Below are positions 17,454-27,369 of a DNA stretch of 64,000 nt, piece by piece. The notes beneath the pieces were generated by a model that was given only the letters and a program-made list of their open reading frames with translations, had not been told where the DNA came from and did not search any database. Location of the stretch: contig CANQNX010000001.1 in the NCBI GenBank assembly GCA_947625345.1, forward strand, positions 1 through 64,000, read 5' to 3'. This DNA is from Candidatus Gastranaerophilales bacterium. Its GTDB lineage: Bacteria > Cyanobacteriota > Vampirovibrionia > Gastranaerophilales > Gastranaerophilaceae. Both the position numbers and the translations under genes were made by a program. Within the stretch, counting starts at the first letter, position 1; every line of letters starts with the position of its first letter.

Positions 17454-19691
17454 TTATTCTTCTTCCATTTCTTTTGAGAATGAACAATCTTTATTACTGC
17501 AAGATAGTTTCTTTGATTTTTTTGTAATTTTTTTAACTAAAATACTTCCGCACTCGGGACATTTTTCATTAACAGGTTCATACCAAGAAACAAAATCACA
17601 ATCAGGATACTGAGAGCAGGCAAAAAATACTTTGCCGTATTTTGATTTCTTAAATACAATCTCACCTTTTGAACACTTCGGACACTTTACCCCTGTTGAT
17701 TTTATTATACGTTTTCTGTGCTTGCAAGCATCGTTTGTACACTCCAAATATGGACCGTAGGGCCCTGTTTTTTGAATCATCGGGGAATTACATTTCTCGC
17801 ATTTTTCATCCGTTGTTTCACTTTGAGGCATAACTTTTCCGTCTTTATTTAAAGGCAGCATAGTCTTACACTCGGGGTACTTTGAACATCCCAAAAATTG
17901 TGTACCATATCTGCTTGTTCTCACAACCATTTTACTTCCGCAATTCGGACATAACGTATCAGATTCTATTAAAACCTTTTGCATATTCTTTTTTGCTTCC
18001 TGCACCGTAACTACAAAAGGAGTGTAAAATTCCTTTATTACTTCATTCCATTTCAGTTTATCTTCCGCTATATCATCTAATTTAGATTCCATATTAGCTG
18101 TAAATTCATAATTCATTATATCTTTAAAGTATTTGGAAAGCTGACCGGATAAAGTCATACCTAAAACAGTAGGAGCCAATGCCTTTTCAACTTTTTCCAC
18201 ATAATTTTTTTGTTGAATTTTGGATATAATAGGTGCGTATGTACTTGGCCTTCCTATTCCGTGTTCCTCCAATGCTTTAACCAACGAAGCTTCGGTATAT
18301 CTTGGCGGCGGACTTGTAAAATGCTGTTTCGGTAATACTTCCTTAAGTTTTAAACAATCGCCTTCTTTTAAATCGGGTATTTTTACTTCATTTTCGTCAG
18401 TTTCATCATCTTTATATATTTTTAAATATCCGTCAAATACTACTTTACTTGCTCCTGATTTGAACAAACAATCTCCGGCTTCAATATCCACAGTTGTATT
18501 TTTTACTGCCGCATTCTCCATTTGAGAAGCCACAAACTTACTCCATATAAGTTTATACAGATGATACTGTTCACTATTTAAATATGATTTAATACTTTCC
18601 GGTGTCTTATCAACATAAGAAGGTCTTATGGCTTCATGTGCATCTTGTACATTTTTTGATTTTTTAACATAATTGTTCGGTGTTTTAGGATAATATTCTT
18701 CACCGTAATTATTTATTATAAAATCTTTTGCCGCAGCTTGAGCATCCTCGGATATTCTTGTTGAATCCGTTCTCATATAAGTAATTAAACCTACAGGCCC
18801 GTCCGAACCGATATCTATACCTTCATACAATTTTTGAGCAATTTGCATTGTTTTTGATACACCGTATCCTAACTTATTACTTGCCTCTCTTTGTAGAGTA
18901 GATGTTATAAACGGTGCCGTTGGCTTTCTTTGCGTACTTCTGTTTGTTATTTTTGATACTTTATACTCTCTGTCTTTATCTTTAAGATAATCAACTATCT
19001 CAGATGCTTCTTTTTCATTTTTTATGTCAACTTTTAAGTTTTTATACTTTGACAATTCAGCAGTAAATTTGGATTTATCTTTCATTAAGTCGGCTGAAAC
19101 ACTCCAATATTCAACGGGAGTAAATGCTTTTATCTCATCTTCACGCTCACATATCATTTTCAAAGCCACACTCTGAACTCTGCCTGCGGACAGGTGATAA
19201 TTGTGCATTTTTTCCCATAATACGGGGCTTATTTTATATCCTACAAGTCTGTCTAATATCTGCCTTGTCTGTTGAGCTTTTACTCTTTTCATATCTATTT
19301 GACGAGAATGATTAACAGCATACGTTACTGCTTTTGGAGTAATTTCATTGAATTCTATCCTGAAAACTTTATCATCGGGCACATCAATAACTTGCCTTAC
19401 GTGCCAAGCAATTGCTTCTCCCTCACGGTCAGGGTCTGATGCAAGATATACTTTATCGGCTTTTTTTGCCATATCGTTTAATTTTTTTACTATTGCTTTT
19501 TTCTCGGGTATTACTTCAAAAGTAGGCATAAAATCATTTTGAACATCAAAACCCAAAACTTTTTGCGGAAAATCTCTTATATGACCATAACTTGCTTCTA
19601 TATCATAAGAAGCTCCCAAAATTTTTTTGATTGTTTTTGATTTTGCCGGTGACTCAACTATTACAAGTATATTTTCTTTCTTTTTCGCCAT
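17454..19691 (-). CDS. topA: DNA topoisomerase I
   Basis: 745-residue type IA topoisomerase that relaxes negative supercoils. The TOPRIM domain is N-terminal (VESPAK near 12-17, SDPDREGEAIAWH near 85-97). The catalytic Tyr is Y305 in GLITYMRTDSTRIS. Four C-terminal zinc ribbons follow (CPNCGSKM, CEKCNSPM, CPKCSKGE, CPECGSIL, each with a second Cys pair), the last ending in an acidic tail. It follows dprA by 11 bases, a common pairing (dprA-topA). Confidence 0.96.
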   Translation of the reverse strand: MAKKKENILVIVESPAKSKTIKKILGASYDIEASYGHIRDFPQKVLGFDVQNDFMPTFEVIPEKKAIVKKLNDMAKKADKVYLASDPDREGEAIAWHVRQVIDVPDDKVFRIEFNEITPKAVTYAVNHSRQIDMKRVKAQQTRQILDRLVGYKISPVLWEKMHNYHLSAGRVQSVALKMICEREDEIKAFTPVEYWSVSADLMKDKSKFTAELSKYKNLKVDIKNEKEASEIVDYLKDKDREYKVSKITNRSTQRKPTAPFITSTLQREASNKLGYGVSKTMQIAQKLYEGIDIGSDGPVGLITYMRTDSTRISEDAQAAAKDFIINNYGEEYYPKTPNNYVKKSKNVQDAHEAIRPSYVDKTPESIKSYLNSEQYHLYKLIWSKFVASQMENAAVKNTTVDIEAGDCLFKSGASKVVFDGYLKIYKDDETDENEVKIPDLKEGDCLKLKEVLPKQHFTSPPPRYTEASLVKALEEHGIGRPSTYAPIISKIQQKNYVEKVEKALAPTVLGMTLSGQLSKYFKDIMNYEFTANMESKLDDIAEDKLKWNEVIKEFYTPFVVTVQEAKKNMQKVLIESDTLCPNCGSKMVVRTSRYGTQFLGCSKYPECKTMLPLNKDGKVMPQSETTDEKCEKCNSPMIQKTGPYGPYLECTNDACKHRKRIIKSTGVKCPKCSKGEIVFKKSKYGKVFFACSQYPDCDFVSWYEPVNEKCPECGSILVKKITKKSKKLSCSNKDCSFSKEMEEE

Positions 19692-19702
19692 TTTTTCTCT
19701 GC

Positions 19703-20797
19703 TTACTGAACCATTATATATTTTTCACCGTTAGTCCTCGATATTATGCCTTCAATTTCTAACTTTGTTAATATTATCATTAAATCATTTATATTCAAGT
19801 CGGTTTTTAAAATTATCTCATCCGGACTCATCATATCTTTTTTAATACACTCAATTACTTTATTTTCATCATCTGAAAACCTTTTGCTTTTTATTTCTTG
19901 TTCAAATCGTTTTTCAATTTTCCAATTAAGCGCATCCAATATATCTTCATAATTTGTTATGACTGCAGCTCCGGTTTTTATAAGTTTATAAACACCCTCC
20001 GTATTTGGATTTAATATTGAGCCGGGCATGCACATCAACTCTTTTCCCTGCTCAAGAGCTAATCTTGCGGTAATCATAGCACCCGAACGAAGAGCAGCCT
20101 CAGCCACCAAAACTCCCTTAGAAAGTCCCGAAACTATTCTGTTTCTTAAAGGAAAATGAAAACTTAACGCATCAACATCAGGCCAATATTCAGATAACAC
20201 AGCACCATTTCCGTCTATTATTTCCTCATATAGTCTCCTGTTTGATTGAGGATACAATTTTTCAAATCCTCCACCGATAACAGCAATTGTTTTCATATTA
20301 TTATCTAATGCACTTCTGTGTGCAACGGTATCTATACCTTCTGCCATACCTGAAACTATACAAATATCAGTATCATGCAATCCTGAAAGTATACTTTTCA
20401 ATGAATTCTTTGCATTTTCACTCGCCCTTCTTGAACCCACAACAGCTATGGTTCTCTCAAGATTGCATATTTCTATATTCCCCTTTACAAATAATCCAAT
20501 AGGCGGATTATCAATATATTTTAAGAGCTCGGGGTATCTTTCATCCTCTAAATATATATAATCTATTCCTCTTTTTTCAATATATTCAAGACACTCATCA
20601 GGATTAATCAGTTTTCTCTCTTCTATAAAACCTTCTATTGTCTTTTTGGAAACACCTTTTATTTTCCACAAATCATATACTTCGCTATGCCATGCTAATT
20701 CTACAGAGCCAAAATGAGAGTACAAAACATTAACAAAAGAAGAAGATGCTTTTGTTAATTTACTAAATGCACACCAATATTTTTTATTATCGCTCAT
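19703..20797 (-). CDS. dprA: DNA-processing protein DprA
   Basis: 364-residue RecA loader for incoming single-stranded DNA in natural transformation. An N-terminal HhH/SAM-like segment contains KGVSKKTIEGF. The Rossmann-like DprA core has AVVGSRRAS, SGMAEGIDTVAH, RNRIVSGLS and SGAMITARLALEQG. A C-terminal winged helix (about 300-360) completes the family plan. No Shine-Dalgarno is seen before the ATG; TATTTA lies six bases upstream. Other competence genes are not in the window. Confidence 0.93.
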   Translation of the reverse strand: MSDNKKYWCAFSKLTKASSSFVNVLYSHFGSVELAWHSEVYDLWKIKGVSKKTIEGFIEERKLINPDECLEYIEKRGIDYIYLEDERYPELLKYIDNPPIGLFVKGNIEICNLERTIAVVGSRRASENAKNSLKSILSGLHDTDICIVSGMAEGIDTVAHRSALDNNMKTIAVIGGGFEKLYPQSNRRLYEEIIDGNGAVLSEYWPDVDALSFHFPLRNRIVSGLSKGVLVAEAALRSGAMITARLALEQGKELMCMPGSILNPNTEGVYKLIKTGAAVITNYEDILDALNWKIEKRFEQEIKSKRFSDDENKVIECIKKDMMSPDEIILKTDLNINDLMIILTKLEIEGIISRTNGEKYIMVQ

Positions 20798-20846
20798 AAA
20801 AAATAAATAACATACATAAAGAGTTAAGTCTATTTATTAAGCAAAA

Positions 20847-21119
20847 TTAAGCAACACAGCAACCGTTTTGAAGCATATCTTCATATAAGGATTTATAATA
20901 ACCGGCTAAACGGCATGCTATATCATATTTGGCTTCAAGTGCTTTTTCGGAGGAAGAAATTACTACTTTATCTCCGTCATTATTTGTTGCGGAATGTATA
21001 TCATTTGATTGTTCATATACATAATCTTCAGGTTTTTTTATATCTTGCACGGGATTAATAGTATTTATTGTTTGTCCCGTATATATCATACTTGCCGGTA
21101 TTATAGCCTGAATTCCCAT
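20847..21119 (-). CDS. Small protein of unknown function
   Basis: About 90 residues, not recognised. The start at 21119 has a good AAGGGG Shine-Dalgarno; an earlier start at 21185 would add 22 residues with poor support. The N-terminus MGIQAIIPASMIYTG is not a Sec signal but resembles other starts nearby (M-x-I-polar-x-hydrophobic). The middle is polar and acidic, and the end is a helix finishing in NGCCVA. It lies before the M49-like genes on the same strand but ends 370 bases from any partner downstream, so operon membership is unclear. Confidence 0.5.
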   Translation of the reverse strand: MGIQAIIPASMIYTGQTINTINPVQDIKKPEDYVYEQSNDIHSATNNDGDKVVISSSEKALEAKYDIACRLAGYYKSLYEDMLQNGCCVA

Positions 21120-21217
21120 GCACTTGCCCCTTTTACATACATTTATCCATAGCAAAATCGTATCATATACACTTATTATTTTCAACCAGATATTCAGGTA
21201 ATTTTATAAAAGTTAAC

Positions 21218-23122
21218 TTAATTTTGTTCCATCAAATAATCCGCTAAAGGAGTAACTAATGTTCCGTTTAATATGTTATCTGCGGAATTTATTTTCTTTG
21301 CAATTTTTTCCATGTCATTTGTCCAGTGGAAGTAATCTTTTACATATTTTTCCCCTCTCTTTATATCTTTTGAGAGTTGGACTTCTATAATTTCCGTGAG
21401 CATTTTTCTTGCCGTAGGAACAAATTTGTCGTAGTCAATGTCAATTAAGCCGTCTTTATCTATTTTTATTGCTCCCTCTTTCATAAAATAATAAGTCTGC
21501 ATTACTGAGCGTACACGATGCGGTTGTGTCATATCGGGTTTTGCCTTAAGAAAGCCTTCTACAACAAATGATGTTATTATCTCTTTCTTCTGTTCTTCGG
21601 TATAAAAACCTTTATCAGTTAGTAAATCCAAAAAGGCAATAGCGCCCATATCAGCTTTATTTTCTTCAATAATTAATCTATATTTACCTAAAGCCTCCGT
21701 TCCGTTTTTAGGACCTAAAGAATGAGCATTTTCATGTCCGACTACTTCATAGTGCTCACCTTCCGATGTGCAATATTTATGAAGCTCGGGTTTTAATATC
21801 AAATCAAGTTTCTTTTTTGTATGCTCTGAAGTTTTTGAACATAATTCATTTCTTATCTGTCTGTGATATACATTTCTTCTGCCGCCGCCCAATTGAACAG
21901 ACAACTTATCATCATTAGGCAAGTTTTCAGCAATTACTATACCGCCGTTCCAAGCTCCAACATAGCCTGAAAGCGTTACTAAATCAACATCCACCATTGC
22001 CTGTTTATCTTCTTCTTTTGAAGTTATATTTTGTTCATATGAATCTTTATAAGGCATATTTTCAGCCAAAAGAGGCAAAAATTCTTTTATTTTTATAATT
22101 TTGTCCGTTCCATCTTTATTTACTATACCTACCCTTATTCCCAAGGAATCTTTTGAATTAAGAACTATATTATGTTTTTTTAACATTTCAGATAATTCTT
22201 TATTTTCACTGACTTTATCGGATATTTCTTCCTCATATCCCTCTCTCACTATTGTAATTTCAAGCGGAGTATCCTGAAGTTTTGCCCATTTCATATCCGC
22301 TTTTGCATCCAAATATGGGTCATTTTCTCTCAATGCAAGTGCCTGAGCTCTTAAGTAAGAATTAAAATCTTTATTTGTTGACGTTTTTGCCGCTTCTTCA
22401 AGCTCATCCGCAATATAAGAAAATTCTGTTTTATATTCATCAGTATAATCTACGGCTTTTAATCCGCCCTGTGAATCTCTCTTTACCACTGTTCTTTGAC
22501 TTAACAAAGCTCTAACTTCATCATCTCTGTTTTCTTCAAGCATTGATTTTAATATTGCCTGAAATTCTTCAGCACTTAAATCCTGAGGGAAAAATCCTCT
22601 TCCCTTTGGTCTGTTAACACCTTTTACCAAATTAACATAATTCGATGCATAATCCATACCCGAAACTGATTTCATACCGTCAAATAAAATTTTCGTCAAT
22701 TCCGCATCTTTACTACCCTTTGCAATTTCTTCCTCCAAATACTTTGCAAACGGAAGATTATATTTATTGTCTTGTTTTAAAGCAATAATATCAGCATAAT
22801 AAGCTGCTTTCACAAGATGCTTTAATGCTTCTTTATCTCCGGGGGCTAATTTTTGATACTCCGGTGCATCCTTATCCAACAATTTTAAATAATTAAAATT
22901 ATTTTTATCCGTCCTGAATTTTAATTCATCCGTCGATAAATTTAATTTAAAATTATCCTTTTTTTTGTCTGTTTTACCCGAAAATGAAATCCCTTCAGAT
23001 TTTACCGAAGAGACAAATACATCATTTTTTAACGGCTGACTTATATGGTAATTATAATTTATACTTTTATCTTGCTTAGAATTGTTTACTCTAAAAAGAA
23101 AATTTACAGGTTGAATCTTCAT
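21218..23122 (-). CDS. M49 (dipeptidyl-peptidase III)-like metallopeptidase A
   Basis: 634-residue protein resembling bacterial DPP III-like (M49) peptidases. Zinc-site candidates are H463-E-N-A-H467 in VGHENAHSLGPKNG and the downstream Glu/Asp helix IIEENKADMGA (E486-D491). Upstream GDKEALKHLVKAAYYAD, GFFPQDLSAEEF and GGRRNVYHRQ fit the family layout. Classical DPP III has HExxGH, so this HExxH is one residue shorter. An extra N-terminal stretch of about 55 residues, starting MKIQPVNF and ending ISFSGK, is not hydrophobic enough for Sec export and is missing in the next paralogue. A Shine-Dalgarno AAGGG precedes the ATG. Activity is inferred. Confidence 0.7.
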   Translation of the reverse strand: MKIQPVNFLFRVNNSKQDKSINYNYHISQPLKNDVFVSSVKSEGISFSGKTDKKKDNFKLNLSTDELKFRTDKNNFNYLKLLDKDAPEYQKLAPGDKEALKHLVKAAYYADIIALKQDNKYNLPFAKYLEEEIAKGSKDAELTKILFDGMKSVSGMDYASNYVNLVKGVNRPKGRGFFPQDLSAEEFQAILKSMLEENRDDEVRALLSQRTVVKRDSQGGLKAVDYTDEYKTEFSYIADELEEAAKTSTNKDFNSYLRAQALALRENDPYLDAKADMKWAKLQDTPLEITIVREGYEEEISDKVSENKELSEMLKKHNIVLNSKDSLGIRVGIVNKDGTDKIIKIKEFLPLLAENMPYKDSYEQNITSKEEDKQAMVDVDLVTLSGYVGAWNGGIVIAENLPNDDKLSVQLGGGRRNVYHRQIRNELCSKTSEHTKKKLDLILKPELHKYCTSEGEHYEVVGHENAHSLGPKNGTEALGKYRLIIEENKADMGAIAFLDLLTDKGFYTEEQKKEIITSFVVEGFLKAKPDMTQPHRVRSVMQTYYFMKEGAIKIDKDGLIDIDYDKFVPTARKMLTEIIEVQLSKDIKRGEKYVKDYFHWTNDMEKIAKKINSADNILNGTLVTPLADYLMEQN

Positions 23123-23139
23123 ATCACTTATCCCTTTTT

Positions 23140-23163
23140 TGTTTGTATAGTATCACAAACAAT
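23140..23163 (-). promoter_or_regulatory. Inverted repeat at the M49-like A promoter
   Basis: TTGTTTGT and ACAAACAA form 8-bp arms around an 8-base centre, 18 to 41 bases before the ATG at 23122. On the minus strand TTGTTT and TACTAT could be promoter elements inside the repeat, so it may be an operator. Confidence 0.35.
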
Positions 23164-23208
23164 ATCCGATAATAATACAAAAGATATACTGTTTAATATT
23201 TCTTTACA

Positions 23209-24942
23209 TTAATTTTCAGAAAGAAAGTCAGACAGCGGAGTAACAATTACACCGTTTAAAGCTTTATCTATTTCTTTAAGCTTTTTTGCCATTATGTCAA
23301 ATTCTTTTGTCCATTTGAAGTATTCGTTTACGTATTTTTCTCCTGCGAGAAAGTCTTGTGAAAGCTGAACTTGAATTATTTCCGTCAGCATTTTTCTTGC
23401 AGTCGGAATCATTTTATCTATATCAATATCAATCATTGAATTTTCGTCTATCTTTATTGCGCCTTCTTTTATAAAGTAATAAGTTTGCATAACGGTTCTG
23501 ACTCTGTGAGCCTGAGAAAGTTCAGGTTTTGCCTTTAAAAATGCATTAGCGGCGAAAGTAACCAAAATTTGTTTTTTCTCTTCTTCACTATACACATTTG
23601 CATTAACCAAACAATCGAGCAAAGCCAAAGAACCCATATCTGCCTTATTCTCTTCAATAATATTTTTATACTTTCCTAATGCCTCTGTTCCTGATTTTGG
23701 ACCTAAGGAATGAACATTTTCATGCCCGATAGTAAACCAATGGTCAGCCTCAGGATTGTATAAGTTATGGAATTCTTCTTTTAAAGTAGCATTTAATCTT
23801 TTCTTTCTTCTCTCTACAGCTTCAGGCGTATTACTTGTTCTGACCTGACGGTGATAAACATTTCTTCTTCCGCCGCCTATTGTTAGCGACAATTTATCGT
23901 TATTCGGAAGATTTTGAGCAATTGTAATTCCGCCTCTGTATGAGCCTTCATCTCCTCTTAAACTAACGATATCAACATCAGCCATTGTTTGAAGATTATC
24001 TTCTTCAGATGAAATATTTTGTTCGTATTTATCTTTTAACGGCATGTTTTCCGCCATTAAAGGGAGATATTTTTTTACTTTTAATAAATCCATTGTGCCT
24101 TTTTTATTGACAATACCCACTCTTATACCTATTGAATCTTTTGAAATAGGCATTATGTTGTTTTCTTCAAGCATTTTATTAAGTTCTGCATCTTCAACAA
24201 CACTCCCTGTCAATAAATCAGCATATTGTTCTCTTGATATCGTAAATTCAAGGGTAGTATCCTGAAGCTGTGCCCATTTTTTATCGGCATAAGCATCTTT
24301 CATCGGATCATTTTCTCTTAAAGCCTGAGCCTGAAGAATTAAATATTCGTTAAAATCTTTATTTTCGGATGTTTTTGAAGCTTCTTCAAGTTCATCGGCT
24401 ATTTTATTGAATTCTTCTTTAAATTCTTCGGTATAATCAACCGCTTTTAAAAACTTATTATCTCTTTTAACTATTGTTCTCTGACTTAAAATCTTTTTAA
24501 CTTCTTCTGTTTTACCCGTTTTAATCATTTCTTTTAATATTGAAATAAGCTCATCTTTGGATAAATCTGAAGGATAAAAAGCCTTCCCCGGTTGTTCTTT
24601 TGCTCCTTTTAAAAGTATTACTTTTTTAGATTCCGAATCTATACCTATTATACCTAACTGTGCATCGAAAAGTATTTTAGTAAGCTCCGCAGCTTTATTG
24701 CCTTTTGCTGTTTCTTTTGTTAAATATTGAGAAAAAGGAATATTTAATTCGTTATCCTGTTTCATATATATTATATTTGCATAATTTGCCGCTTTAACAA
24801 GATGTTTTAATGCTTCTTTATCTCCCAAAGACAAGTTTTCATATTCTGAAGCACCTTTATCAAGCATTGTTTTTCTTATCAAATAATCTTTATGTGTTCT
24901 TTTTTCCAATTCTTCAAGTGATAAATTTAATTCAAAGTCCAT
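23209..24942 (-). CDS. M49 (dipeptidyl-peptidase III)-like metallopeptidase B
   Basis: 577-residue paralogue of the preceding-type gene, aligning along its whole length. The same sites are present: GHENVHSLGPKSG (HExxH) and IIEENKADMGSLA, GGGRRNVYHRQ, AFYPSDLSKDEL. The start at 24942 has GGAG eight bases upstream; a TTG at 24993 adds 17 residues without a Shine-Dalgarno. It begins directly with the conserved core (MDFELNLSLEELE), so unlike copy A it has no N-terminal extension. Tandem copies on one strand 87 bases apart suggest duplication, then divergence. Substrate unknown. Confidence 0.7.
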   Translation of the reverse strand: MDFELNLSLEELEKRTHKDYLIRKTMLDKGASEYENLSLGDKEALKHLVKAANYANIIYMKQDNELNIPFSQYLTKETAKGNKAAELTKILFDAQLGIIGIDSESKKVILLKGAKEQPGKAFYPSDLSKDELISILKEMIKTGKTEEVKKILSQRTIVKRDNKFLKAVDYTEEFKEEFNKIADELEEASKTSENKDFNEYLILQAQALRENDPMKDAYADKKWAQLQDTTLEFTISREQYADLLTGSVVEDAELNKMLEENNIMPISKDSIGIRVGIVNKKGTMDLLKVKKYLPLMAENMPLKDKYEQNISSEEDNLQTMADVDIVSLRGDEGSYRGGITIAQNLPNNDKLSLTIGGGRRNVYHRQVRTSNTPEAVERRKKRLNATLKEEFHNLYNPEADHWFTIGHENVHSLGPKSGTEALGKYKNIIEENKADMGSLALLDCLVNANVYSEEEKKQILVTFAANAFLKAKPELSQAHRVRTVMQTYYFIKEGAIKIDENSMIDIDIDKMIPTARKMLTEIIQVQLSQDFLAGEKYVNEYFKWTKEFDIMAKKLKEIDKALNGVIVTPLSDFLSEN

Positions 24943-25044
24943 AGTAAAATCTCCGTTTACATTTAATATACTATTCGATTCAATTTTCTTCAATATATAA
25001 TTTTTATTGTATAATTTTATAAACAGTTAGCGGAAGGATATGAA

Positions 25045-26028
25045 GTGGAAAACGTTAAAAATTCACAAATGATTGATTTGGCAAAAGATGTTTTTCAGAT
25101 AGAATCGGATTCTATATTAAAACTAAAAGAAAGAATCAATGATAATTTAGAAAATGCAATAGATACGATAATTTCCTCCAAAGGTCGTGTGATAGTCACG
25201 GGCATGGGGAAATCAGGCTTGATAGGAAGAAAAATAGCTGCAACCTTATCATCAACAGGCACACCTTCATATTTCCTGCATCCGGCAGAAAGTACACACG
25301 GAGATTCAGGTATAATAACAAGAGAAGATGTTGTAATTGCAATATCTAACAGCGGAGAAACACTTGAGTTATTAAATCTTTTGCCTTTAATAAAAAGATT
25401 TGAAGTACCGTTAATAGTATTAGCGGGAAATAAAAATTCTACTTTGGGTAAATCAGCAGACATATATTTTGATATCTCGGTTGAAAAAGAAGCATGCCCG
25501 TTAGGCAAAGCCCCGACGGCAAGTACGACGGCAACTTTGGCAATGGGTGATGCAATTGCAGTTTGTCTGCTAAAGAAAAGAGGATTTTCTGTTGAGGACT
25601 TTCTTTTGTTCCATCCTTCAGGCAAATTGGGCAAAGGTATAATGTACTTAGTAAAAGATTTAATGTTAAAAGACAAAGATGCCCTGCCGATATCAAATGA
25701 AAATGATACTTTCCTTGAAACGGTAGATTTAATTTCAAAGAAGCGTTTAGGTTGTGCCCTAATTGTTAATTCGGAAAATAAATTAACGGGATTGTTAACC
25801 GACGGTGATATAAGAAGGATTTTATTGAGATTCCCCGATGTTTCAGTTTTAACTAACAAAACGGTTATGACACAAAATCCGAAAACAATATCTCCTGATT
25901 CAATGGCAGCAAAAGCATTGGCACTAATGGAAAGATATTCGATAACTTCTTTGGCGGTTTGCGATGAAAACAATTCGCCCATTGGAATTATTCATATTCA
26001 CGACTTATTAAAAGCAGGGGTGACATAA
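25045..26028 (+). CDS. kdsD: Arabinose-5-phosphate isomerase
   Basis: Converts ribulose-5-phosphate to arabinose-5-phosphate for KDO. The N-terminal SIS domain has GMGKSGLIGRKIAATLSSTG, HPAESTHGDSG and ISNSGET. Two C-terminal CBS domains follow (about 205-325). The GTG at 25045 is chosen because GGAAGGA lies six to seven bases before it and the frame matches; the ATG at 25040 is out of frame. kdsC starts at the stop codon of this gene, which supports KdsD rather than another SIS-CBS protein. Confidence 0.93.
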   Translation: MENVKNSQMIDLAKDVFQIESDSILKLKERINDNLENAIDTIISSKGRVIVTGMGKSGLIGRKIAATLSSTGTPSYFLHPAESTHGDSGIITREDVVIAISNSGETLELLNLLPLIKRFEVPLIVLAGNKNSTLGKSADIYFDISVEKEACPLGKAPTASTTATLAMGDAIAVCLLKKRGFSVEDFLLFHPSGKLGKGIMYLVKDLMLKDKDALPISNENDTFLETVDLISKKRLGCALIVNSENKLTGLLTDGDIRRILLRFPDVSVLTNKTVMTQNPKTISPDSMAAKALALMERYSITSLAVCDENNSPIGIIHIHDLLKAGVT

Positions 26029-26534
26029 TGTTTAATATAGAACTCAGAAATCGAGCACTTAAAATAAAATTAGTAGCATTTGACGTAGACGGAGTTATGA
26101 CCGACGGAAGTCTTACCTTTGATGAAGACGGAAAAGAATATAAAACTTTTAATGCAAAAGACGGTCAAGGTATTGTAATGCTCACAAAAAGCGGAATTTA
26201 TACGGCAATAATAACTGCAAGAGATAACGGAACCGTAAAAAACAGGTTTGAAACCTTAGGAATGACTAAATTATATATGGGACAAAAAAATAAATTGAAT
26301 GCCCTGAAAGAATTAACGGAAGAATTTAAATTAGATTATTCAGAAGTTGCATACATGGGTGATGATTTGCCTGACATATGCGTATTAAAAGAAGTAGGGC
26401 TTGCATGTTGTCCTAATGATGCAGTAAAACAAGTAAAAAATATATGCCATTTCGTTTCGACAAAAAGAGGCGGAAGAGGTGCCGTCAGAGAATTAACGGA
26501 TTTAATCTATGAAGTTCAAAAATTATCTGTTTAA
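26028..26534 (+). CDS. kdsC: KDO-8-phosphate phosphatase
   Basis: 168-residue HAD phosphatase of the C0 (capless) type, releasing KDO from KDO-8-P. The nucleophile motif is VAFDVDGVMTDG (D19, D21), with TARDN as motif II, the conserved Lys in MGQKNK and YMGDDLPDICVL as motif III. It is coupled to kdsD by a shared base. kdsA and kdsB are not in the window. Its end overlaps convergent coaX by 12 bases. Confidence 0.93.
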   Translation: MFNIELRNRALKIKLVAFDVDGVMTDGSLTFDEDGKEYKTFNAKDGQGIVMLTKSGIYTAIITARDNGTVKNRFETLGMTKLYMGQKNKLNALKELTEEFKLDYSEVAYMGDDLPDICVLKEVGLACCPNDAVKQVKNICHFVSTKRGGRGAVRELTDLIYEVQKLSV

Positions 26535-27287
26535 TTCGTAAATTATTTTTTCACCGATTAAAGTTAAATAAGGATTTATATAATCAAATTTCCTTTTTAA
26601 ATAATTACAGATAACGGAAGAATATCCTCCCGTCGCAATAATAACCGCCTTCTGTCCGAGTTCCTTTTCGCATTCCGTAATTAAGCCGTCAATCATTGTT
26701 GCATGCCCCCAAACTATACCTGACAGCATTGCATCTATAGTATTTTTACCTATAACGCTTTTCGGTATTTCAATATTTAATTTTGGCAATTTTGAAGTTT
26801 TGGAACTGAGTGCTTCTGCCTGTATTTTCATGCCTGCAGTAATGATACCGCCCATAAATTCATTATCCTGATTAACAATATCAAAAGAAGTCGCGGTACC
26901 AAAATCAACAACTATTAAGGGGGAGTTGTACAATTTGGATGCGGCACACGCATTCGCGATTCTGTCAGCTCCGACTTGAGAAGGATTGTCAGATTTAATT
27001 GTAACATTTGTTTTTATTTTATGAGAAATAATCAGCGAATCTATTCCTATATATTTTTTTACGGCAGATTCAATCTTTTCCGTTAATTGAACTACAACAC
27101 TTGAAATTACGGAAGCTTTTATTTCGTTTTCTATTTGTTTATCTCTCAGTAAATTTTTTATAAATATTCCGTATTCATCTTCAGTTCTTGTAATATCCGT
27201 AGAAAGCCGCCAAAAATGGATTATTTCATCCTCTTTAAATACACCTAAGGTTATATTTGTATTTCCTATATCAATTGTTAAAAGCAT
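26523..27287 (-). CDS. coaX: Type III pantothenate kinase
   Basis: 254-residue ASKHA-fold kinase for the first step of CoA synthesis. LTIDIGNTNITLGVF (P-loop-like start with D6), VGADRIANACAA and VVDFGTATSFD (catalytic region) are diagnostic of CoaX rather than CoaA. A Shine-Dalgarno AAGGA precedes the ATG. The gene stands alone on the minus strand. panB and panC at about 41-42 kb supply its substrate. Confidence 0.95.
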   Translation of the reverse strand: MLLTIDIGNTNITLGVFKEDEIIHFWRLSTDITRTEDEYGIFIKNLLRDKQIENEIKASVISSVVVQLTEKIESAVKKYIGIDSLIISHKIKTNVTIKSDNPSQVGADRIANACAASKLYNSPLIVVDFGTATSFDIVNQDNEFMGGIITAGMKIQAEALSSKTSKLPKLNIEIPKSVIGKNTIDAMLSGIVWGHATMIDGLITECEKELGQKAVIIATGGYSSVICNYLKRKFDYINPYLTLIGEKIIYELNR

Positions 27288-27369
27288 TATATTTTTCCTT
27301 TTTTTTCATTCTACCAAAAAAATATTTCATGCTAAAATTATGTATAATAACTATCAGGAGAGATAAATA

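Noticed and set aside
20847-20864. C-terminal CCVA of the small protein as a CaaX prenylation box
   Set aside because: Only four residues match and no host-targeting evidence exists. A chance match is likely.
25040-25042. ATG just before the kdsD GTG as the start
   Set aside because: It is out of frame with the SIS domain and stops after ten codons.
25095-25982. 295-codon minus-strand frame across kdsD
   Set aside because: kdsD is fully supported by SIS and CBS motifs and by kdsC next to it. The opposite frame shows no recognisable domain.
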